A stretch of DNA of 64,000 nt from Aliiruegeria haliotis (GTDB lineage Bacteria; Pseudomonadota; Alphaproteobacteria; Rhodobacterales; Rhodobacteraceae), in assembly GCF_003003255.1 (NCBI RefSeq), contig NZ_PVTD01000002.1:775021-839020 (forward strand), in the 5' to 3' direction. Below are positions 27,635 to 36,899 of this stretch, piece by piece. The notes below the pieces were generated by a model that had not been told where the DNA came from, made no database searches, and saw only the letters and a list, made by a program, of their open reading frames with translations. The translations under genes and the position numbers were made by a program. Each line of letters begins with the position of its first letter. Position 1 is the stretch's first letter.

Positions 27635-28630
27635 GTGCGTCGGCGGCTGAGGCAGCTGCTGACCCTCGGCACGCTCGTCTCCGGAGCGCTGTCGCTTTGG
27701 TTGCTGTCGCAGTCTCCGTTCGCCTCCCCCTTCGTGCTGCGAAGCGAGGCGGCGGCGCAACGTGCGCTGGACCGAATGCTTGCCCGCGAGATCGACACCG
27801 CCTGGTTGCAACCAAGGATCGATGACGCACTGGCGCGTGAGGATCTCCTCGCGCTCGGCGACTATGTCGCGCTGGCCGAGAAAACCGGCACCGAAATTCC
27901 CCGCCACCAATCGGAACAGATTGACGCGCTGACAGCCCGGTCCGAGAGCTTGATCGGTCAGACAGAGGCGTGCCTTCAATGTGCCTGGGACATCACCTCC
28001 TGCGAAAGCCTCACCCTCATGGCCGGTTGCGCCATCCCTATCGAGCTGACGCCGGTCGGTGACGCCAATGCCCTGAGGCGCGCGGCCGTGGCATGGGGCA
28101 CCGGAAAGGAAGTGGATCAACTGGAGGTCGGGCTGGCCTCCCTCGGGCTTGGCGCAAGCGCGGCGGTGCTGGTCACGGCGGGCGGTTCCGGGCTTGCCAA
28201 GCTCGGCGCAACCAGTCTGCGGCTGTCCCGTCGGCTCGGCACGATGACGCCAGGATTCACCCGCACCCTGCGTGCCGCGACGCCGCCGATTGGCGTCATG
28301 GTGCGTGGTGAGGGATTGCAGCCGCTTGCCCGGATTGCCGGCGATCTCGGGACGGTGCAACGCAATACATCGCTGCCGGACACGTTGCTGATGATGCGGC
28401 ATGTCGACTCGGCCGAGGACGCGGCACGCCTTGCCCGGCTTTCCAGCGTCGCCGGAGACGGAACCCGCCCGGCCCTGCGAGCCATGGGCAAAAGCCGCAC
28501 CTTCAGAGCCCTGGTACGGCTCAGCGACATGGCCCGCGCAACCATTGCCGCGCTCATCGCCTTTGCCCTTCAACTCTGCGGGTTTGCGGTTTCGCTTGTC
28601 CTGCGCGCCTTGCGACGTCAGATTGCCTGA
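27635..28630 (+). CDS. Membrane protein of unknown function downstream of ilvE
   Basis: 331 residues starting with GTG at 27635, 3 bp after the ilvE stop, so it is probably co-transcribed. One hydrophobic helix lies at residues about 9-26 (LTLGTLVSGALSLWLLSQS), a weakly hydrophobic stretch near 165-185, and another helix near the C-terminus (about 302-322), giving a periplasmic middle region. Four cysteines cluster around residues 112-132 (ACLQCAW, TSC, AGC). I do not recognise a family; similar proteins probably exist in relatives. No enzyme motif is seen. Confidence 0.7.
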   Translation: MRRRLRQLLTLGTLVSGALSLWLLSQSPFASPFVLRSEAAAQRALDRMLAREIDTAWLQPRIDDALAREDLLALGDYVALAEKTGTEIPRHQSEQIDALTARSESLIGQTEACLQCAWDITSCESLTLMAGCAIPIELTPVGDANALRRAAVAWGTGKEVDQLEVGLASLGLGASAAVLVTAGGSGLAKLGATSLRLSRRLGTMTPGFTRTLRAATPPIGVMVRGEGLQPLARIAGDLGTVQRNTSLPDTLLMMRHVDSAEDAARLARLSSVAGDGTRPALRAMGKSRTFRALVRLSDMARATIAALIAFALQLCGFAVSLVLRALRRQIA

Positions 28631-28671
28631 GGCGGCACGGATTTCGGATTGTGCCTTTGGGGAGACGACAG

Positions 28672-29127
28672 ATGCGCAAGTTCCTTGTGGTGCTGGACGA
28701 CAGCCGCGAATGCCTGAACGCGATGCGGTACGCCGCAATGCGGGCCGCCAACACAGGCGGTGGTGTCGAGATCCTGTCCATCATCCCACCGGAGGAATTC
28801 CAGCACTGGATCGGCATTGGCGACATCATGCGCGCCGAGGCCCGAGAGCGGATCGAAGTTCATTTCGAGGTCTTTGCCAAGTGGATGCGTGACCGACAGG
28901 GCGTCGACCCGCACCTTGTCATTCGCGAGGGCGAACCTGTGCCCGAACTCATGGCCCAGATCCGGGATGATGGCGATATCGGCGTGCTGGTTCTTGGTGC
29001 GGGTACCGGCAAGGGGGGGCCCGGACCGCTTGTCACCCAACTGACCAAGACCTCCGGAACCCTGCCAATCCCCATCACGATCGTTCCCGGCGGCCTCAGC
29101 AAGGAGCAGTTGGAGGCGATTACCTGA
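28672..29127 (+). CDS. Universal stress protein (UspA family)
   Basis: 151-residue Usp-fold protein. It starts KFLVVLDDSRECLNAMRYA, the normal first strand and helix, and carries the ATP-type loop VLGAGTGKGGPGPLV near residues 105-120, followed by PIPITIVPGGLS. ATG at 28672 follows GGGGAG; the frame opens at 28651. Single-domain Usp proteins act in stress survival and bind nucleotides, with no fixed reaction. It precedes the NifU-like gene by 81 bp. Confidence 0.9.
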   Translation: MRKFLVVLDDSRECLNAMRYAAMRAANTGGGVEILSIIPPEEFQHWIGIGDIMRAEARERIEVHFEVFAKWMRDRQGVDPHLVIREGEPVPELMAQIRDDGDIGVLVLGAGTGKGGPGPLVTQLTKTSGTLPIPITIVPGGLSKEQLEAIT

Positions 29128-29208
29128 CCAACTTAGAATCGTTCCAGATGGATTGACTTCGCGGCCTTGCAGGCGCATATACGAAGCCGACCCAGAAAGG
29201 CTTCCGAC

Positions 29209-29772
29209 ATGTTCATCCAGACTGAATCGACCCCGAACCCGGCCACCCTGAAATTCCTGCCCGGTCAGACCGTGCTCGATGCCGGCACCGCGGATTTTCC
29301 CAGCTCCGATGCAGCGGATCGGTCGCCTCTTGCCAGCCGCATCTTCTCCGTGGCGGGTGTGACCGGCGTGTTCTTCGGCAACGATTTCGTCACGGTCACC
29401 AAGTCCGACGAGGTGGAGTGGGATCACGTGAAACCCTCGATCCTGGGGGCGATCATGGAGCATTTCCAATCGGGCCAGCCGGTGATTGCCGAAGACGGCG
29501 CCGGGGCTGGCGGTCATGCCGAACACAGCGGCGAGGATGCCGAGATAGTCGGCCAGATCAAGGATCTGCTGGACACTCGCGTCCGCCCGGCAGTGGCACA
29601 GGATGGCGGTGACATCACCTTCCACGGGTTCGATCGCGGCGTCGTCTACCTTCACATGCAGGGCGCCTGTGCTGGCTGCCCCTCCTCCACGCTCACGCTG
29701 AAGATGGGGATCGAGAACCTGCTGCGCCACTACATTCCCGAAGTTGTCGAGGTGCGCCCCGTCGCCGTCTGA
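29209..29772 (+). CDS. NifU family iron-sulfur scaffold protein (NfuA-like)
   Basis: 187 residues. The N-terminal Nfu_N domain starts MFIQTESTPNPATLKFLPG, and the C-terminal NifU domain shows VRPAVAQDGGDITFHGF and GACAGCPSSTLTLK with the CxxC pair that binds a 4Fe-4S cluster shared between two subunits. It would deliver clusters to target enzymes in the cytoplasm. ATG at 29209 follows AGAAAGG; the frame opens at 29167. It precedes tsaB on the same strand. Confidence 0.93.
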   Translation: MFIQTESTPNPATLKFLPGQTVLDAGTADFPSSDAADRSPLASRIFSVAGVTGVFFGNDFVTVTKSDEVEWDHVKPSILGAIMEHFQSGQPVIAEDGAGAGGHAEHSGEDAEIVGQIKDLLDTRVRPAVAQDGGDITFHGFDRGVVYLHMQGACAGCPSSTLTLKMGIENLLRHYIPEVVEVRPVAV

Positions 29773-29798
29773 AGACGGACAGGGCAGGAACTGACGTC

Positions 29799-30485
29799 GT
29801 GACCGAAACCACCCCGCCTCCTGCCACGACCGGCCATTCCCACATCACCCTGGCCTTCGACACATCCGCCGCGCATTGCACGGCGGCTGTCCTGGCCGGG
29901 GGTGACATCCTGGCGCATCGCCATGAGGAGATGGCGCGCGGACAGGCGGAGCGACTGGCGCCACTGATCGAGGAGCTTCTGGCCGAGGCAGGTATTGCGC
30001 CATCGGATCTTGACGCCATTGGCACGGGCATCGGTCCGGGCAATTTCACTGGCGTCCGGATCTCCGTCGCGCTTGCGCGCGGCCTGTCGCTCTCTGTCGG
30101 GATCCCCGCGGTTGGGGTTTCCAGCCTCGAAGCCCTTGCGCTCGACCTGCCCCGACCGGTGCTCTCCAGCCTGGATGCGCGCCGTGCCGGTGTTTACCTG
30201 CAACTGGCCGATCCAGAGCCAGAGCCGCCCCAACTCTGCCCGCTCGATGCGCTTCCCGCGACGCTGTTCCGCGACGGGCTCGTCTGCGTGGGCGATCATG
30301 CCGAGACCCTCGCGGGGAACCTGTCGGCGGAGGTCGCGAAACCGGTGCACCCGCTCGCAGTCGCCATCGCCCGGATCGCGGCGAGTCGCCGCCATCTGAC
30401 GGACCTGCCACGTCCCGCACCGCTCTACCTTCGGGCAGCCGATGCCGCACCGCCGGCCGACCCTCCGCCAGAGATACTCCCGTGA
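29799..30485 (+). CDS. tsaB: tRNA threonylcarbamoyladenosine biosynthesis protein TsaB
   Basis: 228-residue ASKHA-fold protein that partners TsaD and TsaE in making t6A37 on ANN-decoding tRNAs. It shows LAFDTSAAHCTAAVL (phosphate-1-like loop), MARGQAERLAPLIEELL, the GIGPGNFTGVRISVALARGL signature and GVSSLEALA. The start is GTG at 29799. Its stop overlaps the rimI start by 4 bp (GTGA), the usual tsaB-rimI arrangement. Catalytic duty lies with TsaD, encoded elsewhere. Confidence 0.94.
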   Translation: MTETTPPPATTGHSHITLAFDTSAAHCTAAVLAGGDILAHRHEEMARGQAERLAPLIEELLAEAGIAPSDLDAIGTGIGPGNFTGVRISVALARGLSLSVGIPAVGVSSLEALALDLPRPVLSSLDARRAGVYLQLADPEPEPPQLCPLDALPATLFRDGLVCVGDHAETLAGNLSAEVAKPVHPLAVAIARIAASRRHLTDLPRPAPLYLRAADAAPPADPPPEILP

Positions 30486-30895
30486 CCCCCGCCGCCATGG
30501 CCGCATTGCACACGGCCTGTTTCACCACGCCACGCCCGTGGTCGGCCTGCGAACTGACCGGGATCATGGGCACGCCCGGCGTATTCCTGAGCGAGTCGGC
30601 CTTCGGCTTTGCCCTTGGCCGCGTCGTGGTCGACGAGGCGGAATTGCTCACGCTCGCGGTCTCTCCCGCTCACCGCAGACATGGCACCGGGCGCGCCCTG
30701 CTGGCCGCCTTCGAGGCGGAAGCACGCGCAGAAGGTGCCCGGACCGCCTTTCTGGAGGTCAGCGCCGACAATGCCGCTGCCTTGGCGCTCTACGAATCGA
30801 GCGACTATCGACAGACGGGACAGCGGCCAGGCTACTACACCGGACCCGACGGCACCCGGATCGACGCATTGATCTACGCCAAGTCATTGGACTGA
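30482..30895 (+). CDS. rimI: Ribosomal-protein-alanine N-acetyltransferase RimI
   Basis: 137-residue GNAT acetyltransferase. The acetyl-CoA loop reads LAVSPAHRRHGTGRALL and the following LEVSADNAAALALYESSDYRQTGQR is standard for RimI, which acetylates the N-terminus of ribosomal protein S18. The start is GTG at 30482, overlapping tsaB. The gene ends the usp-nifU-tsaB-rimI run. RimI-type calls can also fit other N-acetyltransferases, but the tsaB link supports this one. Confidence 0.9.
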   Translation: MTPAAMAALHTACFTTPRPWSACELTGIMGTPGVFLSESAFGFALGRVVVDEAELLTLAVSPAHRRHGTGRALLAAFEAEARAEGARTAFLEVSADNAAALALYESSDYRQTGQRPGYYTGPDGTRIDALIYAKSLD

Positions 30896-31057
30896 ATCGG
30901 CAAAAGCTGCGGCCTTGATCCGTGCGGAAGTGTTAAAACCGGTTGACCCCCCTCGCACGCTGCGGCCTTATTCTTCCGTGATCCGGAAAGAGATCCAGTC
31001 GCTTTCACGGTTCGGGCCATCCGGCCCGGCGAGACAAACCCAACCGGGAGACAACTT

Positions 31058-32062
31058 ATGACATTCATGCGGAGCATTCTCGGCGCAGCAGCCACGATGG
31101 CGCTGGCCGCTGGCGCAGCGCTGGCCGAGCCGGCGTTGATTTACGACCTTGGCGGCAAGTTCGACAAATCCTTCAACGAGGCGGCCTTCAACGGCGCCGA
31201 AAGATGGGCGAAGGACACCGGCGGTTCCTACCGCGAGATCGAGATCCAGTCCGAAGCCCAGCGGGAACAGGCGTTGCGCCGCTTCGCCGAGGCGGGATTC
31301 AATCCGGTCGTCACAACCGGCTTCGCCATTGCGGAAATCATGGGCGAGGTTGCCAAGGACTACCCCGACACCAAGTTCGTGAATGTCGACGGCTTCCTGC
31401 CGGAGATTCCCGACAACGTACTGCTGATCAGCTTCCAGGAGCACCAGGGCTCCTACCTCGTGGGCATGCTGGCCGCGATGGCCTCCGAAAGCGACACGGT
31501 CGGCTTCATCGGCGGAATGGACATTCCGCTGATCCGGCATTTCGGCTGCGGCTACGCGCAGGGCGTCAAGTCCGTGAAGCCCGACGCCAAGATCATTGCC
31601 AACATGACGGGGACAACGCCTGCGGCATGGAATGATCCGGTCAAGGGCTCCGAGCTTGCCAAGGCCCAGATTTCCCAGGGCGCGGACGTGATTTACGCGG
31701 CCGCAGGCGGCACCGGTGTCGGCGTGCTGCAGACCGCCGCAGACGAGAACATCCTCTCGATCGGTGTCGACAGCAACCAGAACCACCTGCATCCGGGCAA
31801 GGTCCTGACCTCGATGCTGAAGCGCGTCGACGTCGCCGTCTATGACGCGATGACAGCTGGTCCCGACATCGAAACCGGAAAGAGCATGACTCTCGGACTC
31901 GCCGAAGATGGCGTCGGCTACGCCGTGGACGAGAACAACGCCGAACTGCTCAGCGACGACATGAAGGCAGCTGTCGAAGACGCCAAGGCAAAGATCATTG
32001 CCGGCGAGATTTCAGTCGTCAGTTACTACGAAAACAGCTCCTGCCCGGCCTACGATTTCTGA
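31058..32062 (+). CDS. BMP family ABC transporter substrate-binding protein
   Basis: 334-residue periplasmic binding protein of the Bmp/Med family (PF02608), with a cleavable signal of about 23 residues ending ALA-EPA. ALIYDLGGKFDKSFNEAAF is the family start, and YAAAGGTGVGVLQTAADE and GVDSNQNHLHPG are ligand-side segments. Members bind purine nucleosides or related compounds and feed the RbsC-like permeases encoded next. Ribosome site AGACAACTT is weak but no other start fits. It leads the four-gene importer operon, 162 bp after rimI. Confidence 0.93.
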   Translation: MTFMRSILGAAATMALAAGAALAEPALIYDLGGKFDKSFNEAAFNGAERWAKDTGGSYREIEIQSEAQREQALRRFAEAGFNPVVTTGFAIAEIMGEVAKDYPDTKFVNVDGFLPEIPDNVLLISFQEHQGSYLVGMLAAMASESDTVGFIGGMDIPLIRHFGCGYAQGVKSVKPDAKIIANMTGTTPAAWNDPVKGSELAKAQISQGADVIYAAAGGTGVGVLQTAADENILSIGVDSNQNHLHPGKVLTSMLKRVDVAVYDAMTAGPDIETGKSMTLGLAEDGVGYAVDENNAELLSDDMKAAVEDAKAKIIAGEISVVSYYENSSCPAYDF

Positions 32063-32139
32063 TCCCCGCCGGATCCAAGACAACCACCGGGGCCGCGCGA
32101 CACGTTGCGGCCCCGATGGCCAGAAATGAGGGGATGGAC

Positions 32140-33720
32140 ATGAAGGATCTCGCCGACAATTCCGCAGGAGCAGCGGGTGCCGCTCCGGGATCCCCGCCCG
32201 CGATCGAGCTGCGCGGCATATCCAAGGCGTTTGGCCCGGTACAGGCCAACAAGGATATTTCGCTCTCTGTTGCCAAGGGTGCAATTCACGGCATCATCGG
32301 CGAGAACGGCGCCGGGAAGTCTACCCTGATGTCGATCCTCTATGGCTTCTACAAGGCAGATCGGGGCGAGATCCTGATCAACGGCCAGCCGACGGAAATA
32401 CCCGACAGCCAGGCCGCGATTGCCGCGGGCATTGGCATGGTGTTCCAGCATTTCAAGCTGGTGGAGAACTTCACGGTCCTGGAAAACGTGGTTCTTGGCG
32501 CCGAGGAGGGCGCCCTTCTGGCGACCACGATGTCCAATGCACGCAAGCACCTTACGGAAATTGCAGAAGAATACGAGATGAACGTCGACCCCGACGCAGT
32601 TATCGAGGAGATCGGCGTCGGACAGCAACAGCGTGTGGAGATCCTTAAGTCGCTCTACCGCAATGCCGAGATCCTGATCCTCGATGAGCCGACGGGCGTG
32701 CTGACCCCGGCCGAGGCCGACCACCTGTTCCGCATTCTTCGTGGTCTGCGCGACGAGGGGAAGACGATCATCCTGATCACCCACAAGCTGCGCGAGATCA
32801 TGGATGTCACGGACACGGTATCTGTCATGCGACGCGGCGAGATGACCGCGACCGTCAAGACGGCCGAGACCTCTCCTGAAGAACTCGCGGAGCTTATGGT
32901 CGGACGAAAGGTCCTGCTGCGAGTGGACAAGAAGCCCGCCCAACCTGGTGCCACGATTGTCAAAGTCGAGAACCTGAGAGTGGTGGACGAGGACAAGGTC
33001 GAGCGCCTGAAGGGCGTCTCCTTCGAGGTCCGCGCTGGGGAGATTCTCGGCATCGCCGGCGTCGCCGGCAATGGCCAGTCGGAACTGCTCAACGTGCTTG
33101 GCGGGATCACCGCTGCCACGGGATCGATCCAGATCAACGGAAACGAGATCGACCTCACCGGAAAGCACTCCGACGGCCGCTCTCGCCGTGAACGGTCCAT
33201 TGCTCACGTCCCGGAAGATCGCCAGCGCGCCGGGCTGATCATGGATTTCACGGCCTGGGAGAACATCGTCTTCGGCTACCAGTGGGATCCTGCGTACAGT
33301 TCCGGCTGGTTGATGGACAATGCAGGCATTCGCGCAGAGACCGAAGGCAAGATGGAGCGCTTCGACGTCCGTCCGCCACATCCGCAACTGGCCGCCAAGA
33401 ACTTCTCGGGTGGCAACCAGCAGAAGATCGTCCTGGCGCGCGAGATCGAGCGCAACCCGGACCTGTTGCTTGTCGGCCAACCGACACGCGGCGTCGATAT
33501 CGGCGCCATCGAGTTCATTCATCAGCGGATCATCGAGTTGCGTGACGCGGGCAAGGCGATCCTTCTGGTGTCCGTGGAGCTTGACGAGATCATGGGCTTG
33601 TCGGATCGCATCGCGGTGATGTTCGACGGCCGCATCATGGGCGAGCGCCTGCCCGCCGAAACAAATGAAGGCGAGCTTGGCCTGCTGATGGCCGGCGTGA
33701 CCAACGGGGAGAACTCCTGA
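32140..33720 (+). CDS. BMP-type ABC importer, duplicated ATP-binding protein
   Basis: 526 residues from ATG 32140 (the frame opens at 32116; GAGGGG lies 8 bases before 32140). Two ABC ATPase domains are fused. The first is complete: GENGAGKST, VGQQQRVEILK and ILILDEPTGVLTP, with ITHK as switch. The second is degenerate, as usual here: GVAGNGQSE in place of Walker A, SGGNQQKIV, and LLLVGQPTRGVDIG where the catalytic Glu is Gln. Such proteins power Bmp-linked nucleoside importers. The stop and the next start share one base (TGATG). Confidence 0.93.
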   Translation: MKDLADNSAGAAGAAPGSPPAIELRGISKAFGPVQANKDISLSVAKGAIHGIIGENGAGKSTLMSILYGFYKADRGEILINGQPTEIPDSQAAIAAGIGMVFQHFKLVENFTVLENVVLGAEEGALLATTMSNARKHLTEIAEEYEMNVDPDAVIEEIGVGQQQRVEILKSLYRNAEILILDEPTGVLTPAEADHLFRILRGLRDEGKTIILITHKLREIMDVTDTVSVMRRGEMTATVKTAETSPEELAELMVGRKVLLRVDKKPAQPGATIVKVENLRVVDEDKVERLKGVSFEVRAGEILGIAGVAGNGQSELLNVLGGITAATGSIQINGNEIDLTGKHSDGRSRRERSIAHVPEDRQRAGLIMDFTAWENIVFGYQWDPAYSSGWLMDNAGIRAETEGKMERFDVRPPHPQLAAKNFSGGNQQKIVLAREIERNPDLLLVGQPTRGVDIGAIEFIHQRIIELRDAGKAILLVSVELDEIMGLSDRIAVMFDGRIMGERLPAETNEGELGLLMAGVTNGENS

Positions 33721-34823
33721 TGGAAGTGATGCCGAAATGGGCCGACGTGGTCCTCGTGCCTCTGATCTCGCTGGTGCTGGCGATGATCATCTCCGCACTG
33801 GTCATTCTCGGGATCGGTGAAGATCCCTGGGCCGCGCTCAAGCTGATGGTACAGGGTGCGCTCGGCTCGCCCTATGGTTGGGGCTACACCCTCTACTACG
33901 CCACCAACTTCATATTCACCGGACTGGCGGTCTCGGTCGCGTTCCACGCCGCGATGTTCAACATCGGTGGCGAGGGGCAGGCGACGCTCGGCGGCCTTGG
34001 CGTGGCGCTGGTCTGCCTTGCGCTGCCATGGCCACACTGGGCCCTCGCCCTGCCGGCTGCCACGTTGGGCGCGGCGCTCTTTGGCGCAGCCTGGGCGGCG
34101 ATTCCGGCCTACCTCGCGGCCAAGCGTGGCAGCCATATCGTGATCACAACGATCATGTTCAACTTCATCGGCGCGGCCGTGCTGAACTACATGCTGGTAA
34201 ACGTACTGCGCCCGCCCTCTTCCATGGATCCGGCCTCGGCGAAGTTCCCCGACGGAACAGCCCTTCCGAGCTTCCATGACATGTTCAGCCCGATCATCGC
34301 CTTTCCCAAGTCGGTGCCGGCCAATATCAGCTTCCTCATCGCGCTGGTCGCCTGCCTGGTGGTCTGGCTGCTGATCTGGAGGACCCGTTTCGGGTTCGAG
34401 TTGCGGGCTTTCGGCAAATCCGAGAGCGCGGCAGTCTATGCGGGGATCTCGCCCACCAAGATCATCATGGGGTCCATGCTGATTTCGGGGGCGCTGGCGG
34501 GAATGATGGCGATCAACACCGTGCAGGGCGAAGCCGGCCGTCTGGTGCTGAACTCGGTCGAAGGTGCGGGCTTCATCGGCATTGCCGTGGCACTGATGGG
34601 GCGTTCGCATCCGGCGGGTGTGCTGATCGCGGCGATCCTGTTCGGGTTCCTGTACCAGGGGGGCGCGGAACTGGCGCTCTGGATGTCGATCCCGAGGGAG
34701 CTGGTGGTCGTTATCCAGGGCCTCGTGATCCTCTTCACCGGCGCTCTGGACAACATGGTCCGCATGCCCATCGAAAGGGTCTTCCTGTGGCGTCGTCGCA
34801 GCAGGCAGGCGGCGGGAGAATAA
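33720..34823 (+). CDS. BMP-type ABC importer, permease subunit 1
   Basis: 367-residue inner-membrane permease of the BPD_transp_2 family (PF02653), about 9-10 helices. MFNIGGEGQATLGGL is the signature of nucleoside-type permeases, followed by VITTIMFNFIG, LRAFGKSESAAVYAGIS and VALMGRSHPAGVLIAAILFGFL, the segment that contacts the ATPase. It pairs with the second permease to form the translocation pore. ATG at 33720 overlaps the ATPase stop by one base. Confidence 0.93.
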   Translation: MEVMPKWADVVLVPLISLVLAMIISALVILGIGEDPWAALKLMVQGALGSPYGWGYTLYYATNFIFTGLAVSVAFHAAMFNIGGEGQATLGGLGVALVCLALPWPHWALALPAATLGAALFGAAWAAIPAYLAAKRGSHIVITTIMFNFIGAAVLNYMLVNVLRPPSSMDPASAKFPDGTALPSFHDMFSPIIAFPKSVPANISFLIALVACLVVWLLIWRTRFGFELRAFGKSESAAVYAGISPTKIIMGSMLISGALAGMMAINTVQGEAGRLVLNSVEGAGFIGIAVALMGRSHPAGVLIAAILFGFLYQGGAELALWMSIPRELVVVIQGLVILFTGALDNMVRMPIERVFLWRRRSRQAAGE

Positions 34824-34826
34824 GAC

Positions 34827-35837
34827 ATGGATTTTTCGACCCTCATCCAGATTCTTGACTCCACCCTCCGGCTGGCCACACCGCTGTTGCTGGCATGTCT
34901 CGCTGGCCTTTTCTCAGAGCGTTCCGGGATCTTCGACATCGGTCTCGAAGCAAAAATGCTCATTGCGGCCTTTTTCTCGGCTGCATTCGCCTATTCCACG
35001 GGCTCGGTGTGGCTCGGGCTGCTAGCCGGTATCGCTGCGTCGATGGTCTTCGCGGCGATCCACGGGCTTGCCTCGATCACCTTTCGCGGCAATCAGCTTA
35101 TCTCCGGCGTGGCGCTGAACTTCCTCGCGTCCGGTATGACGGTGCTCATCGCGCAGAACTGGTTCCAACAGGGCGGCCGAACACCGTCGCTCATCGGCGG
35201 GGCGCGCTTCGAAGGTATCGAGCTGCCCTTCGCCATCGGTCCCAACGAGGCGGCCGAAACCGGGCGCCCACTCAGCGAGTTGCTGTCAGAAGCCGGCCCG
35301 TTGCAACTTCTCTATTCCGAACTGATCTCGGGGCACTCGATCCTTGTCTACGTCGCACTGGCGGCGGTGCCGGCCACCTGGTGGATCCTCTATCGCACCC
35401 GGTTCGGACTGCGCCTGCGCGCGGTCGGCGAGAACCCGGCAGCGGTCGACACGGCCGGGGTCTCCGTCATTGGGCTGCGATATGCGGCCGTCGTGATTGC
35501 CGGACTTCTCTGCGGTATCGCGGGCGCCTACCTGGCGACCGGCCTTCAGGCCGGTTTCGTGAAGGATATGACTGCTGGCCGGGGCTATATCGCGCTGGCG
35601 GCGTTGATCTTTGCCAAATGGCGGCCATGGTACGCGCTTGGTGCCTGTCTCCTGTTCGGCGCCCTTCAGGCGTTGGCCTTGCGGACTGACGTGGCAGAGG
35701 CGATCTTCCCCTTCAAGATGCCGGTGCAATTGCTCGACAGCCTGCCCTACATCCTGACCGTCGTGATCCTCGCCGGATTCGTGGGCAAGGCGATCCCGCC
35801 GCGCGCGGGTGGACAGCCTTATGTGAAGGAACGCTAA
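34827..35837 (+). CDS. BMP-type ABC importer, permease subunit 2
   Basis: 336-residue BPD_transp_2 permease, partner of the preceding gene and 3 bp after it. It shows SGIFDIGLEAKMLIAAFFSA, FRGNQLISGVALNFLASG, LRAVGENPAAVDTAGVSV and GRGYIALAALIFAKWRPW, all typical of the second subunit in Bmp importers, with 8-9 hydrophobic helices. It closes the four-gene operon. The substrate is probably a purine nucleoside or base, inferred from family only. Confidence 0.93.
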   Translation: MDFSTLIQILDSTLRLATPLLLACLAGLFSERSGIFDIGLEAKMLIAAFFSAAFAYSTGSVWLGLLAGIAASMVFAAIHGLASITFRGNQLISGVALNFLASGMTVLIAQNWFQQGGRTPSLIGGARFEGIELPFAIGPNEAAETGRPLSELLSEAGPLQLLYSELISGHSILVYVALAAVPATWWILYRTRFGLRLRAVGENPAAVDTAGVSVIGLRYAAVVIAGLLCGIAGAYLATGLQAGFVKDMTAGRGYIALAALIFAKWRPWYALGACLLFGALQALALRTDVAEAIFPFKMPVQLLDSLPYILTVVILAGFVGKAIPPRAGGQPYVKER

Positions 35838-35972
35838 AACAGCTTCATCTGTATGCAAGCTGGACATCAGGCACGCCCGGTTGTGCGGCAACCGGGCGCA
35901 TGTGCGTGGGAATAATGACGCGATTGATGCTTCGGCGTTGCCGCGATAGCGCTCGCGGACTATCAGTCACCC

Positions 35973-36899
35973 ATGCAGATCTACCTCCCTATTGCAGAAG
36001 TCTCGGTAAACGCATTTTTGCTCCTCGGGCTCGGCGGGCTCGTGGGAATCCTGTCGGGAATGTTCGGTGTCGGTGGCGGGTTCCTGATGACCCCGTTGCT
36101 GTTCTTCATCGGCATTCCTCCGGCTGTCGCAGTGGCGACCGAGGCCAACCAGATCGTCGCCTCCTCCTTTTCCGGCATGTTGGCGCACTGGCGCCGAAAG
36201 ACCGTCGATATCCGAATGGGCGCGGTGTTGCAGATCGGCGGTCTGATCGGGGCTGCCTTCGGCGTGGTCCTGTTCAACTTCCTGAAGTCGCTCGGACAGG
36301 TCGATCTGCTCATCAAGCTCAGCTACGTGATCTTCCTTGGCATCGTCGGCGGTCTGATGTTCGTGGAATCCCTCGGCGCCCTGCGTCGCGCCAACTCCAA
36401 GGAACCGGTCAAGCCCCCGGTCCGACGGCAGCGCAACTGGGTGCACACCTGGCCCCTCAAGATGCGGTTCCGCACGTCGGGCCTCTATATCTCCGTGATC
36501 CCGCCGATCCTTGTCGGCATGGCTGTTGGCGTGCTTGCCGCGATCATGGGCGTTGGCGGTGGCTTCATCATGGTGCCGGCAATGATCTACATCCTCGGGA
36601 TGCCGACCAAGGTGGTCGTGGGCACCTCGCTCTTCCAGATCATCCTCGTCACCGCGTTCACGACTCTTCTGCACGCCACCACCAACCATACAGTCGATAT
36701 GGCCCTGGCGGTGCTCCTGCTGATTGGCGGCGTCGTCGGTGCCCAGATCGGAACCCAGATCGGTACCAAACTGAAGGCCGAGCAACTTCGCGTCCTGCTT
36801 GCCGGCCTCGTATTGCTGGTGTGTGGCAAGCTCGCGGCCGACCTGTTGATCCAGCCGGCCGAACTCTACTCGCTGGGAACAGAGGGAGGTCACTCGTGA
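35973..36899 (+). CDS. Sulfite exporter TauE/SafE family protein
   Basis: 308-residue membrane protein of the TauE/SafE family (PF01925), which moves sulfur oxyanions or organosulfonates. Two related halves each contain a glycine-rich signature: GMFGVGGGFLMTPLLFF near residues 30-46 and AIMGVGGGFIMVPAMIYI near 190-207. About eight helices are seen. A GTG start for the next gene overlaps its stop (GTGA), so it is coupled to the TIGR02186 gene. Substrate is inferred; no sulfur-oxidation genes adjoin, though sat/cysC lie 3 kb away. Confidence 0.9.
   Translation: MQIYLPIAEVSVNAFLLLGLGGLVGILSGMFGVGGGFLMTPLLFFIGIPPAVAVATEANQIVASSFSGMLAHWRRKTVDIRMGAVLQIGGLIGAAFGVVLFNFLKSLGQVDLLIKLSYVIFLGIVGGLMFVESLGALRRANSKEPVKPPVRRQRNWVHTWPLKMRFRTSGLYISVIPPILVGMAVGVLAAIMGVGGGFIMVPAMIYILGMPTKVVVGTSLFQIILVTAFTTLLHATTNHTVDMALAVLLLIGGVVGAQIGTQIGTKLKAEQLRVLLAGLVLLVCGKLAADLLIQPAELYSLGTEGGHS

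Noticed and set aside
26486..28738. 750-codon open frame on the minus strand
   Set aside because: It runs opposite ilvE and two other well supported genes; composition is low-complexity and there is no recognisable domain. GC-rich shadow.
30943..30974. TTGACC followed by TATTCT as a promoter for the BMP operon
   Set aside because: Spacing of about 20 bp is too long for a confident call; left as a possibility only.
35900..36895. Upstream extension of the TIGR02186 frame
   Set aside because: Overlaps the whole TauE/SafE gene in another frame; GTG at 36896 has a strong ribosome site and signal peptide.
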